The notes below the pieces were generated by a model. That model saw only the letters and a list, made by a program, of their open reading frames with translations, had not been told where the DNA came from and made no database searches. A DNA stretch of 64,000 bases from Bdellovibrio sp. SKB1291214 (lineage in GTDB: Bacteria > Bdellovibrionota > Bdellovibrionia > Bdellovibrionales > Bdellovibrionaceae): positions 2,170,001 through 2,234,000 of the forward strand of contig NZ_CP106855.1 in NCBI RefSeq assembly GCF_002209355.2, written 5' to 3'. This document shows, in pieces, positions 25,167 to 33,630 of the stretch (within the stretch, counting starts at the first letter, position 1; every line of letters starts with the position of its first letter). Both the position numbers and the translations under genes were made by a program.

Positions 25167-25200
25167 AAAAAGGACATCTGAAAGGATGTCCTTTTTTTTT
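25167..25200 (+). terminator. Intrinsic terminator of the protease-PilZ gene
   Basis: Stem aaaggacatc with gatgtccttt around a short loop, then a run of nine T. It starts 28 bases after the stop codon. Confidence 0.9.
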
Positions 25201-25248
25201 GCTTTGATCGCACCCAGGAATCTTGGTCAAATGGAATCGGAGGCGACG

Positions 25249-26025
25249 ATGAATTCATGGGATCTTCAAGGCAAAACAGCAGTCGTATGTGGAGCATCAC
25301 AAGGTATTGGCGAAGCCACAGCGAAACTTCTGGCAGAGCGTGGGGCGCGAGTGGTCGCACTGGCGCGTAACGAAGACAAATTAAAAGAGCTCGTGAAATC
25401 CTTCCAGGGGAGTGGCCACAAATATTTTGTGATTGATCTTGCTGATACCGAGGCTCTTAAGAAAATTCTTCCGGAACTCGCTCAGGAAAATGTCCAGATT
25501 TTAGTGAACAATTCGGGCGGACCTAAAGGGGGACCTCTTTTGGAAGCGTCGGTCGATGAATTTGAATCGCCCTTGAAAGCGCATTTAAAAGCCGCGCACT
25601 TGCTGGTGCAAACCCTTGTTCCTTCGATGAAGAAATCAGGCTATGGAAGAATCGTGAACATCATTTCGACCTCAGTGAAAAATCCAATTCCAGGTTTGGG
25701 TGTCTCAAACACCGTTCGTGGGGCTATGGCAAGTTGGTCAAAAACTCTGGCGGGAGAGCTTGGTGGTTTTGGAATCACAGTGAACAACATGCTGCCCGGA
25801 TACATTCGCACGGGCCGTATTGAATCACTCATGGGAGCCGCCGCACAGAAGTCAGGAAATTCCGTCGAAGAGGTCGAAGAGCAGTGGATCAAAACGATCC
25901 CCGCGGGCCGAATTGGTGATCCCCAAGAAGCAGCTGAAGGCATCACTTTTTTAGTGAGCCCTGCGGCCTCCTACATTAATGGTATAAACCTACCTGTTGA
26001 TGGTGGCAGAACACCGTCTCTTTAA
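25249..26025 (+). CDS. Short-chain dehydrogenase/reductase-family protein with altered active site
   Basis: A 258-residue Rossmann-fold protein. The cofactor loop is GASQGIGEA near residue 14, with NNSGGP later. The ATG at 25249 has CGGAGG upstream. In the catalytic region the usual YxxxK is replaced: after IVNIISTSVKNPIPG the sequence reads GVSNTVRGAMASW, placing Ser and Arg where Tyr and Lys are expected. A known atypical SDR branch has such an SNxxR-type pattern, so it may catalyse different chemistry or only bind cofactor. The C-terminal GINLPVDGG is typical of the family. Confidence 0.8.
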   Translation: MNSWDLQGKTAVVCGASQGIGEATAKLLAERGARVVALARNEDKLKELVKSFQGSGHKYFVIDLADTEALKKILPELAQENVQILVNNSGGPKGGPLLEASVDEFESPLKAHLKAAHLLVQTLVPSMKKSGYGRIVNIISTSVKNPIPGLGVSNTVRGAMASWSKTLAGELGGFGITVNNMLPGYIRTGRIESLMGAAAQKSGNSVEEVEEQWIKTIPAGRIGDPQEAAEGITFLVSPAASYINGINLPVDGGRTPSL

Positions 26026-26166
26026 TTAGGTTTCCGAAAATTCCTGGAATATTGTTGGTTGTAACAACGCATGTCTATAGCCTGAACACAAACGACCCGC
26101 CGGAATCAGTTAAACAACTTTTTACGAGGCACGAGAGTTGTATGTGAAGATTGTCGGGGGTCAGCT

Positions 26167-26760
26167 ATGTCACGTTATCACGATGCTATTGTTTCCGGGA
26201 TTGTATTCTCCTTCGTTGTAGGCTTGGTTGCGTTAGCAGAATTGACTAAGAATAATACGACGCCAAATGAGACAGTAACGCCAGTGGTTGCAGCACAGAA
26301 TTCAAGCAAAGGTTTTAGCCTTGCACAAGTTCTGGTCGAGCAAGAAGTGGTCAATCTGTCGAAAGGCCACATCAACGGTCAGCACGAAGATCAAGTGCGC
26401 TCGCAAGTGGCAACACTGTCTAAGTCAGATCTTAAGTTGTTAAAAGCGAAAACTCGCAATCTTTCTAATTCTTGGGAAGAGCGCTATGCGAGTGCTTATC
26501 TTCTCAATATCGCAGGTGTAAAGACAGTGTTGCCAGAGCGTCCTGCTCTGAAAGCGCCAGATCGTGCCGTCGCTTCGGTTTCAAAAGCTCGCATGGTTAA
26601 AAAGCCAGCCGTGAAAGAGTTTGCTCGCGGAAAAGTCCCTACGAAGCAAACGAAGTTTGCTAAGCGCAACCCGGACTTGTTGAAAAAATCCGTGGTTAAG
26701 ACTTCAAAACGTCTGACTGGGCAAGTGGCATCTCGCGAAATTGCCGTAGCGAAGCGCTAG
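26167..26760 (+). CDS. Single-span basic protein, function unknown
   Basis: A 197-residue protein with an N-terminal membrane segment (GIVFSFVVGLVALAEL, about 11-27), a soluble helical middle (about 50-120) and a very basic, Lys/Arg-rich C-terminal third (for example KTSKRLTGQVASREIAVAKR, also RMVKKPAVKEFARGK). The basic tail is likely exposed on the far side of the membrane and could bind DNA, RNA, peptidoglycan or anionic lipid. No family was recognised. Confidence 0.6.
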   Translation: MSRYHDAIVSGIVFSFVVGLVALAELTKNNTTPNETVTPVVAAQNSSKGFSLAQVLVEQEVVNLSKGHINGQHEDQVRSQVATLSKSDLKLLKAKTRNLSNSWEERYASAYLLNIAGVKTVLPERPALKAPDRAVASVSKARMVKKPAVKEFARGKVPTKQTKFAKRNPDLLKKSVVKTSKRLTGQVASREIAVAKR

Positions 26761-26816
26761 CCCATAAACGTCACCGGGTGCCGTTCAAGGGACCCCTTAT
26801 AATCTCAAATCGAAAC

Positions 26817-26842
26817 AGTTCCAGTTGAAACACTGGAACTGC
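26817..26842 (+). other. Hairpin upstream of the lipoprotein gene
   Basis: Perfect arms cagttccag (26817-26825) and ctggaactg (26834-26842) with an eight-base loop, about 60 bases before the start at 26905. No T-run is present. It could be a leader structure or the terminus of the preceding transcript. Confidence 0.35.
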
Positions 26843-26904
26843 TGGAGTGGTTCTTGCTGAAAAAGGGCGTGGATGAAGAATTCGCCTTTTTAAGGAGGCC
26901 ACTT

Positions 26905-27765
26905 ATGAATATCTCTAAATTATTAGCAACAGCTGTATTATTGAGTTTGGCTGCCTGTGCGGTTAAAGACGACAAAGCCAGCAAAGTCGCTTTGCATGCT
27001 AACGATGGCACTCCAACGGGATCTGCATCGACCGGCGGTCAGCCAGGTAAAGTAACTATCATGGGCGCACTTGTTGTCGCTGACGCTGAAAAGGGTACTA
27101 AGACTCTTAAATCTGGAATCTCATTAAATTTACAGGCTGGTAAATCTGCGACGGGTACGGTAGCTGAGGTCACGTCTAAGCCCGAAGACAGCCTTGCCGA
27201 GAGTCAAACAGACACGTCTGTAGATTCAGCAGCTGTCGAATCCACCTATTTGAATGTGGGATGTTCTGACGATCAAATCGATAAAACTTATACGAATGGT
27301 TTGGAAGCGAAGACTCTTCCAGACTTTAAGAATACAACGTCCGTGGCATTGTCTGCGAAAGTTGTTTTCATCTGCGGTAACGTGGGTTTGCAAACTATCA
27401 GTGCTGCGATCAAAGCGGATACACTTGTTCTGAATGCAGTAAACCTAGTTAATAAAGTGCAAGTTGGTGGCTTGGATATCGCTGCTAACAACATGGTTTT
27501 GAAAGGTCAAAACCGTTTGGGCACAATGGGTGTTGATAGTGCAGAGGCTGTGGTTGAAGGTCCTCGTTTGATAGTAAACGTTATCAAAGAGGTGAGTGGC
27601 GAGGGATCACTTATGCTTACAAGCCAAGGTGGTAACGTGATTGCTGCAACAGCAGAATCGGCAACAGATTCGACAGAGCAATCTACTGCGGAAAAGTTGC
27701 AAACGATTCACGATAAAAATGAGTCAGTTCAAGTAAAGAAACAAAATCTTGCTGTGAATAGATAG
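26905..27765 (+). CDS. Lipoprotein, function unknown
   Basis: A 286-residue lipoprotein. The signal and lipobox read MNISKLLATAVLLSLAAC, and AAGGAGG lies upstream. The mature part is rich in Ser, Thr and Ala with two cysteines (GCSDDQ, FICGNVG). It has a repetitive beta-rich region (for example TLVLNAVNLVNKVQVGGL, ANNMVLKGQNRLGTMG) that suggests a beta-helix or sandwich. No family was recognised. A clear terminator follows. Confidence 0.65.
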   Translation: MNISKLLATAVLLSLAACAVKDDKASKVALHANDGTPTGSASTGGQPGKVTIMGALVVADAEKGTKTLKSGISLNLQAGKSATGTVAEVTSKPEDSLAESQTDTSVDSAAVESTYLNVGCSDDQIDKTYTNGLEAKTLPDFKNTTSVALSAKVVFICGNVGLQTISAAIKADTLVLNAVNLVNKVQVGGLDIAANNMVLKGQNRLGTMGVDSAEAVVEGPRLIVNVIKEVSGEGSLMLTSQGGNVIAATAESATDSTEQSTAEKLQTIHDKNESVQVKKQNLAVNR

Positions 27766-27808
27766 TTTCGTTTGAACGAAAAAAATCTTATAGATTTAAA
27801 AAACAAAA

Positions 27809-27843
27809 AAAGGCGTCTTGTTTCCAAGGCGCCTTTCTTATTT
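27809..27843 (+). terminator. Intrinsic terminator after the 26905 lipoprotein gene
   Basis: Stem aaaggcgtcttg with caaggcgccttt (one G-T pair) and a four-base loop, followed by a T-rich run. It lies between convergent genes and may serve both. Confidence 0.85.
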
Positions 27844-27859
27844 TTAGAACTATTAGTTT

Positions 27860-29197
27860 TTAGAGGAGCACTCCGTGAAGGATCACCGAAGCCACCGAGA
27901 AGTAAATGATTAAGCCGGTGACGTCCACCAGAGTCGCAACGGCAGGGGCAGAGGCAGATGCCGGGTCAAAGCCGATCTTTTTAAGCAAGAACGGGAGCAT
28001 TGATCCAGAAACAGTTCCCCACAAAACGATACCAATCAAACTTAGCATCACGGTTACGGCGACAAGAACATAGTGAGGGCCGTACAAGGCCTCACGAGTT
28101 GGCCAGATCAGGATACGGCAAAGGCCCACCAGACCCAATGTCACGCCCAGCGCAAGACCCGCCAATAATTCACGGCCCAGAACGCGCCACCAGTCGCGGA
28201 TACGAACTTCGCCTAAGGCCATCGCACGGATGATCAATGTCGATGCCTGAGAACCCGAGTTACCACCTGAGCTGATAATCAAAGGAATGAACAAGGCCAA
28301 AACAACGGCGCGCTCGATCTCCGTTTGGAAGTATCCCATGGCTGTTGCGGTGAACATCTCGCCCAAGAATAGAACAAGCAACCAGCCCGCACGCTTTTTG
28401 ATCATCTCGAACATCGAGATTTTCATATAAGGAGCATCCAGGGATTCCACACCACCCAGTTTGTGGATGTCTTCTGTGGTTTCTTCTTGGACCGCTGTTG
28501 CCACGTCGTCGAACGTAACGATACCCTTCATCACGTTGTTTTCATCAACAACGGGCAGGGCCATAAGATCATGTTGAGAAAAGATGCGACCGATTTCCTC
28601 TTGGTCCATATCAGGTGGAACTTTAAGAACGTCAGTTTGCATGATTTCAGAAATCTTAGTACCTGCAGCGGCAGAGAAGATTTCACGGAATGAGATCACA
28701 CCAGCCAAATGCTGTTCAGAATCTAAAACGTAAGCGTAATAAATCGATTCAACGTGGGTCTTTGCTTGGATGCGCAGATAACTGATAGCTTCATCCACGG
28801 TCATTTCGGCGCGCAGGCGCACGAAACGAGTGCTCATCAAACCCCCGGCAGCGTCTTCGGCATAGGCCAGCAGGGCGATGACTTCACGTTTTGTTTGGGG
28901 ATCTAGTAACGACAAAAGATCGTCTTTGTGATCGGCACCCATTTCCTGAATTAAATCGGCCACGTCATCGGGAGCTAGCAAACGCACCCAAGAACGCTTC
29001 TCAAGGTGAGACGCCTCGGAAATAAGTTCGGCCTGGTCATGGGTTGGCAAATTTAGGAAGAGCTCTTCCGCATCAGTTCGGGGTAGTTCTTTGAATTTTT
29101 CACGACGCTCATCAGGGGTCAATGAGGCCCACTGATCCGTCAGGCTGATTACGGAGTTTTCGTCTAGTGTTTCGTCGAGGGTTTGGTTGTTATCCAT
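27860..29197 (-). CDS. mgtE: Magnesium transporter MgtE
   Basis: A 445-residue Mg2+ channel. It has an N-terminal helical MgtE-N domain (about 40-140, PTHDQAELISEASHLEK), a CBS pair (about 145-265) and five membrane helices (about 285-445). Family motifs include LIISSGGNSGSQASTLI in the first pore helices and PAVATLVDVTGLIIYF in the last. The CBS and N domains close the channel at high Mg2+. The ATG at 29197 is preceded by GAGGTGGG. No M-box leader was recognised upstream. Confidence 0.93.
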   Translation of the reverse strand: MDNNQTLDETLDENSVISLTDQWASLTPDERREKFKELPRTDAEELFLNLPTHDQAELISEASHLEKRSWVRLLAPDDVADLIQEMGADHKDDLLSLLDPQTKREVIALLAYAEDAAGGLMSTRFVRLRAEMTVDEAISYLRIQAKTHVESIYYAYVLDSEQHLAGVISFREIFSAAAGTKISEIMQTDVLKVPPDMDQEEIGRIFSQHDLMALPVVDENNVMKGIVTFDDVATAVQEETTEDIHKLGGVESLDAPYMKISMFEMIKKRAGWLLVLFLGEMFTATAMGYFQTEIERAVVLALFIPLIISSGGNSGSQASTLIIRAMALGEVRIRDWWRVLGRELLAGLALGVTLGLVGLCRILIWPTREALYGPHYVLVAVTVMLSLIGIVLWGTVSGSMLPFLLKKIGFDPASASAPAVATLVDVTGLIIYFSVASVILHGVLL

Positions 29198-29327
29198 GCC
29201 CACCTCACTGCTGCGTTTGCACTCCGAGCATCGTCGGAGTAACTAGGTTGCTCTTTATGTCGTGAACCAGAGGTACTCCTTTTAATCGGATGCGGCAAAC
29301 TTTAAATGAAGGGGTCCGCGATTTTAT

Positions 29328-31196
29328 TTAAACGAGTTCTGTTTTTTTAAATCGCGTCAGAATTTCATCAGTTGGTCCCATCTCGACGATCTCGCCATTC
29401 TGTAACCATAAAATCCTATCACACTTAGCAAGGGTCGATAAACGGTGAGCGATGATGATCTGTGTACGATCAGCAAAAAACTCCTCGGTGGCACGGACTA
29501 GGATCTCTTCTGATTGCGGATCCACAGAACTGGTTGCCTCATCCATGATCACAATGGGGGCCTGCTGCAAAAGACAGCGAGCCATACATAGCAATTGGCG
29601 CTCTCCAAGGGATAAATTTTTACCACGTTCTTCGATTCTCATTTCAAGGCCCTGGACTTGAGCCTGTACCCATTCCAAAAGGCCGACTTTTTGAAGGACC
29701 TCGAGAAGGGCTTTATCGTCGTGATGACCTTCGATGTCCAAATTGAAACGCAAGGTCCCTTGGAATAAGATCGGCTCTTGAGAAATAAAGGCCATGGATT
29801 GACGGTACAGATTTAGATCCACGCCGTGATCCGTGGTTTTAATTTTAGGCGCATGCTGGTTGATCGTAATCGAACCCTTAGAGATTGGGTAAAGGTGAAA
29901 GAGGGCTTGAATCAAACTTGATTTTCCAGAGCCTGTTCGACCCACAATGCCTAAACGTTCACCTGCCTTCACTTCAAAGTTTAGGTCCTTAAGCACCCAT
30001 GGCAAGTCATCGCGATAGCGGAAGGACAAGTCTTTGACTTCCACAGAAGCACTGCGATTTTCCGTTAAGCGACGATGTGCTAGGTACTTTTCAGTAGCCA
30101 CGGCGTAAACCGGGTGGCCAGTGGCGAAGCTTGCTGACGAAGGCAAATAGTTTCCTTCCTCAATTTCCATGCGCATGTATTGGTCCAAACGCTCTACACC
30201 AATCATAGCCTCTTCGAACTGGGTTAACCATTCAAAGAACATTTGAACGGTATTCCCCGAAAGGGAAATGAAAGTAAAGGCCACGCCCACAGAGCCCACG
30301 CTGGCCCAGCCTTTTTCAATCATGAAATACGAGGCCACGCCTGTAATCAACAAAAGAACCGCGGTTAAGCTATTCATTTGGAATGAAAAGCTGATCAGTT
30401 GTTTTGTGGTGAATAGTTTTTGGCTTAAAAAATAGCGATCCAAGCTTTCGAATCTTTCCGTAAAGGATTCTTGGCGACGGAATGAACGAATCGTGCTGGC
30501 CCCTTGGGTTGTCTCTGCAAAGTGGGCGATGCTTGGCGAGCGACTTGCCGAAAGCTCGCGACGAGCTTTACGGAGTTTTTCCTGATTGAGTTTGTACACG
30601 CAGAAATTTAATACGCCGATGAAAGCGACCAAAATCAAGAAAATCGGATTCGCGACAGTGATCAGAATCGTCATCATCACTAAATCGAAAATGATACTTA
30701 GGAATTCGGCCAGTGGCCCCCCGAACAGGCGAAATACATTTCCGTAGTCGCTGGAAAAGCGCGTGATGATCCGGCCTGCTGGAGTGTTATCAAAGAAACT
30801 CATCGGCAGGCGAGACGTTCTTAAGGTCACTTCGTCATAAAAGCTGGAGATTGCCTTCGCTGATAACCTGGAAAATCCCACGCGGAAAATCATGGTCATC
30901 ACAAAACCTGTCAAAGCCATCGTCAAAAGCAAACCAATGATTTCAGCGGAGGTCAGATTTTGCATCGGTGAAGGTTTGCCGACCAAGCTGTCAACCCAGT
31001 ATCCGATAACGTTGGTGTTACCCAAAAGCAAGCCCCGTCCCAGGACACCTAGAACTAAGCACAGACCGATGCGCACCAAATAGGGTTGATATGCAAAGTA
31101 CAAAGTTTCAAATAAGGTTTTACTGTAGCCGCCTTCTTTGCGTACTTCGCCGTCAGATAGGTATTTTGGTTTTGCAACCGGGGTACGATTAGCCAC
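29328..31196 (-). CDS. ABC exporter half, ABCC-NBD2-like
   Basis: A 622-residue half-transporter, membrane domain (about 40-330) then nucleotide-binding domain (about 385-615). It has Walker A GRTGSGKSS, signature LSLGERQLLCMAR and Walker B IVIMDEATSSVD with the catalytic Glu. The upstream block SFRYRDDLPWVLKDLNFEVK and LGERQLLCMAR resemble the second nucleotide domain of eukaryotic ABCC/MRP proteins. Its start overlaps the partner gene at 31189 by eight bases, so the two very likely form a heterodimer. Substrate is unknown; lipid, drug or peptide export are all possible. Confidence 0.88.
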   Translation of the reverse strand: MANRTPVAKPKYLSDGEVRKEGGYSKTLFETLYFAYQPYLVRIGLCLVLGVLGRGLLLGNTNVIGYWVDSLVGKPSPMQNLTSAEIIGLLLTMALTGFVMTMIFRVGFSRLSAKAISSFYDEVTLRTSRLPMSFFDNTPAGRIITRFSSDYGNVFRLFGGPLAEFLSIIFDLVMMTILITVANPIFLILVAFIGVLNFCVYKLNQEKLRKARRELSASRSPSIAHFAETTQGASTIRSFRRQESFTERFESLDRYFLSQKLFTTKQLISFSFQMNSLTAVLLLITGVASYFMIEKGWASVGSVGVAFTFISLSGNTVQMFFEWLTQFEEAMIGVERLDQYMRMEIEEGNYLPSSASFATGHPVYAVATEKYLAHRRLTENRSASVEVKDLSFRYRDDLPWVLKDLNFEVKAGERLGIVGRTGSGKSSLIQALFHLYPISKGSITINQHAPKIKTTDHGVDLNLYRQSMAFISQEPILFQGTLRFNLDIEGHHDDKALLEVLQKVGLLEWVQAQVQGLEMRIEERGKNLSLGERQLLCMARCLLQQAPIVIMDEATSSVDPQSEEILVRATEEFFADRTQIIIAHRLSTLAKCDRILWLQNGEIVEMGPTDEILTRFKKTELV

Positions 31197-32976
31197 GAGT
31201 CACCTCGGTTTCTTTTTGAGCGGTGGCTTCTTTGGCAACCGATGTCGTGTATTCGCGGAATTTTTCATTGCGGGCCAAAAGTTCCTCGAAGGTCCCTTGG
31301 TCAATGATCCGCCCATCCTCAAGGAATAAAATACGATCCACCCGATTTAACGCTGATAAACGGTGAGTGACCAAAAGGCGTGTTCGATCTGCCCAAGCCC
31401 CCATGAGCAAAGATTCAAAAAGTTTTTGCTCTGTATCGACGTCCACCGCACTTAAGCAATCATCCAAAAGCATGATCGGTGCATTGTGAAAGTGAACTCG
31501 AGCCAGGCTCACACGTTGGCGTTGTCCCCCAGATAAATTCACGCCTCGTTCGCCGATCTCTGTACCTAAACCTTTTTCAACTCGCTCGGTGTTCAATTCA
31601 AACTGGGCAAGTTTTAAAGATTCTTCAACCATCGCATCGCGCTCGGGATCGATATCATAAAGGAAGGCGACGTTTTCACGCAAAGTCGCACTCATAATAA
31701 AGCCCTCCTGCGGAACATAGGCAAAATTACCGCGAACGGCATTGTTTTTTTCTTTCAAAGCATCCATCGCACCGATGCGATAGCTTTGGAAGCGAGCCCC
31801 TGTTTCACGTAGCAGTGATAGGAGCAGCATCGATTTCCCAGATCCCACTTCGCCAACGACAGCCACAAATTCGCCATCTTTGATATCGAAATTCATATTT
31901 TTTAAAATATGCCGGCTCCCGATACGAAGATTAAGACCCCGCACTTGCAACGCAAACTTTTCATCCAGTGCCGCTTGCTCGGGAGTTTCTGTGTTCGCAG
32001 CATCCGTTTGGTTGTTTTTTGTTCCAAAGAATTCTTCCAGACGTTTTAACGAGGTCCATGAATCAAACGCAAAAGTAAAGAACCAAGGCATCTGACGGAA
32101 CGGGCGAGTCAAAAAGATGCCGACAATCCATAGCAGCGCCAAAAGTTCGCCGCTGGTCAGGCTGTGCTTTGAATAAAGAACCAAAGATCCCAATGTTACA
32201 ACATTCAGGACGAATGTGATCGACGAAGAAATGGCATTCATCATTTGACCATTCGTCACCATTTTGACACGGTTGCTGGTTTCAACTTCACGTTTAGCGA
32301 AAATGTTTTCTTCAAAATGACGAATCCAACCTAAGATACGAATCGTGCGAATGTTTTGAATCCATTCATTCACTAAACCAATTCGTTCTGCCGCTAATTG
32401 TTTAAAACGGAAAAAAAAGCGCGACTGACGGAAAGCCATGAATGTGTTTAAGCACGTGATTCCAACCATCACCCAAATCGTGGGCCATAAAGGAATGTCG
32501 AATAAAACGGAAATGGCGAACGGTGAAAGGATCAAAGGGAACAAAGTCGAAGCACCTGCAGGCAGCGTCTGATCCAAAAACACCGTGGCACCTTGAACAT
32601 CCGTCGCATACAAAGAAACGATCTCGCCCACAGGACGATGGCTCATCGTATCCACTCGAAGGTTCAAAGTTTTTGCATACAGGCGTTCTGCAAACACTCT
32701 TTGCATGAACAAGGCTTCCTTCGAACTTAGATAATTGGTCAATTGGCTGAATGTTTGAGAAGAAAGCACACAAACGAATGCGCCTAAGATGAACCACAAA
32801 GGGGAGCTTAATTGAATCAAGTGAAGTTTGGTGTGGACTCCGGTGATTTGATCAATGAACTCCTTTTGGAAAAAAGGTCCCAGGATACCGAATAAAGCCG
32901 CCAGCAACGAACAGCCCAAAATCAATATGCGGGCATGAAGGCGGGTGAAAACTACTTCTGAAAACAAAGATCTCAT
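31189..32976 (-). CDS. ABC exporter half, ABCC-NBD1-like
   Basis: A 595-residue half-transporter with six predicted helices (about 15-310) and a nucleotide-binding domain (about 340-575). Walker A is GEVGSGKSM, the signature is canonical (LSGGQRQRVSLAR), but Walker B reads LLDDCLSAVD, with Asp where catalytic Glu is normal. LDDxLSAVD is the pattern of the first, weakly hydrolysing domain of ABCC proteins, so the pair should have one degenerate ATP site. It overlaps the oxygenase gene upstream by four bases and the second half downstream by eight, giving a tight three-gene operon. Confidence 0.88.
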   Translation of the reverse strand: MRSLFSEVVFTRLHARILILGCSLLAALFGILGPFFQKEFIDQITGVHTKLHLIQLSSPLWFILGAFVCVLSSQTFSQLTNYLSSKEALFMQRVFAERLYAKTLNLRVDTMSHRPVGEIVSLYATDVQGATVFLDQTLPAGASTLFPLILSPFAISVLFDIPLWPTIWVMVGITCLNTFMAFRQSRFFFRFKQLAAERIGLVNEWIQNIRTIRILGWIRHFEENIFAKREVETSNRVKMVTNGQMMNAISSSITFVLNVVTLGSLVLYSKHSLTSGELLALLWIVGIFLTRPFRQMPWFFTFAFDSWTSLKRLEEFFGTKNNQTDAANTETPEQAALDEKFALQVRGLNLRIGSRHILKNMNFDIKDGEFVAVVGEVGSGKSMLLLSLLRETGARFQSYRIGAMDALKEKNNAVRGNFAYVPQEGFIMSATLRENVAFLYDIDPERDAMVEESLKLAQFELNTERVEKGLGTEIGERGVNLSGGQRQRVSLARVHFHNAPIMLLDDCLSAVDVDTEQKLFESLLMGAWADRTRLLVTHRLSALNRVDRILFLEDGRIIDQGTFEELLARNEKFREYTTSVAKEATAQKETEVTRG

Positions 32977-33599
32977 AATGCGTCGTCCCTAAACCACCCA
33001 GTTAAACTCAGGCCGGGATTGAAGCTCTTTTCTACTTGGTGAGGGAAGAGGTCGCTTCGAAAAAAAATCAACTGACCCAAGCGAGGCTCTACACGAGCAA
33101 TCATCTCTTCGGGGTTCTCTGGATTGTACAGGCTCAATTCTCCGCCGTGCTCTTTTTGCCAAGCCTCATTGAGATACAGCACGAAAGTGATTTTGCGGTG
33201 ACTCGCTCCACGGGGGTTATCGATGTGCTTATCGTAACCGGCTTCGGGAGGGTAAAAAGCAAAATGACTTTCCACACGTTTTAATCCCATAAAGAAAAAC
33301 TGATTCAATTCCTCGCGAATGACATTGAGGCTCTGCAGGAATTGTTTCTGTGTTTCAGAGTTTCCTTCATCCAGCCACAGAGTGAAATCGCCACGAATTT
33401 CAGCAGATATTAATTTGTTGCCAGAGGGACCCATGGAAGCTTTTTTAAGAAAGCCGTCGGAGTATAATTTTTGACACTCTTGGGCGAGACTTGCACAGAA
33501 TTCAGGAGCAAAGACCTCTGCTGAGAGAGCCCAGTTTTTTTCCGCCAATTTCTCGAAGGACTGTCTTAATGCTGAGAGATTGATTTGCTTCTGTTCCAA
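32973..33599 (-). CDS. 2-oxoglutarate/Fe(II)-dependent oxygenase (prolyl 4-hydroxylase-like)
   Basis: A 208-residue cytosolic protein. The iron ligands are visible as KHIDN (His-x-Asp) about residue 135, and the distal His in FPHQVEKS near residue 190, followed by SLTGWFR, whose Arg binds 2-oxoglutarate. It carries the P4Hc-type C-terminal pattern. The target may be a protein residue or a small molecule. The four-base overlap with the ABC transporter genes suggests it could modify the exported compound, but this rests only on location. Confidence 0.82.
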   Translation of the reverse strand: MEQKQINLSALRQSFEKLAEKNWALSAEVFAPEFCASLAQECQKLYSDGFLKKASMGPSGNKLISAEIRGDFTLWLDEGNSETQKQFLQSLNVIREELNQFFFMGLKRVESHFAFYPPEAGYDKHIDNPRGASHRKITFVLYLNEAWQKEHGGELSLYNPENPEEMIARVEPRLGQLIFFRSDLFPHQVEKSFNPGLSLTGWFRDDAL

Positions 33600-33630
33600 A
33601 GTGTTGCCATTCTATTCAGGTGAGGGATTG

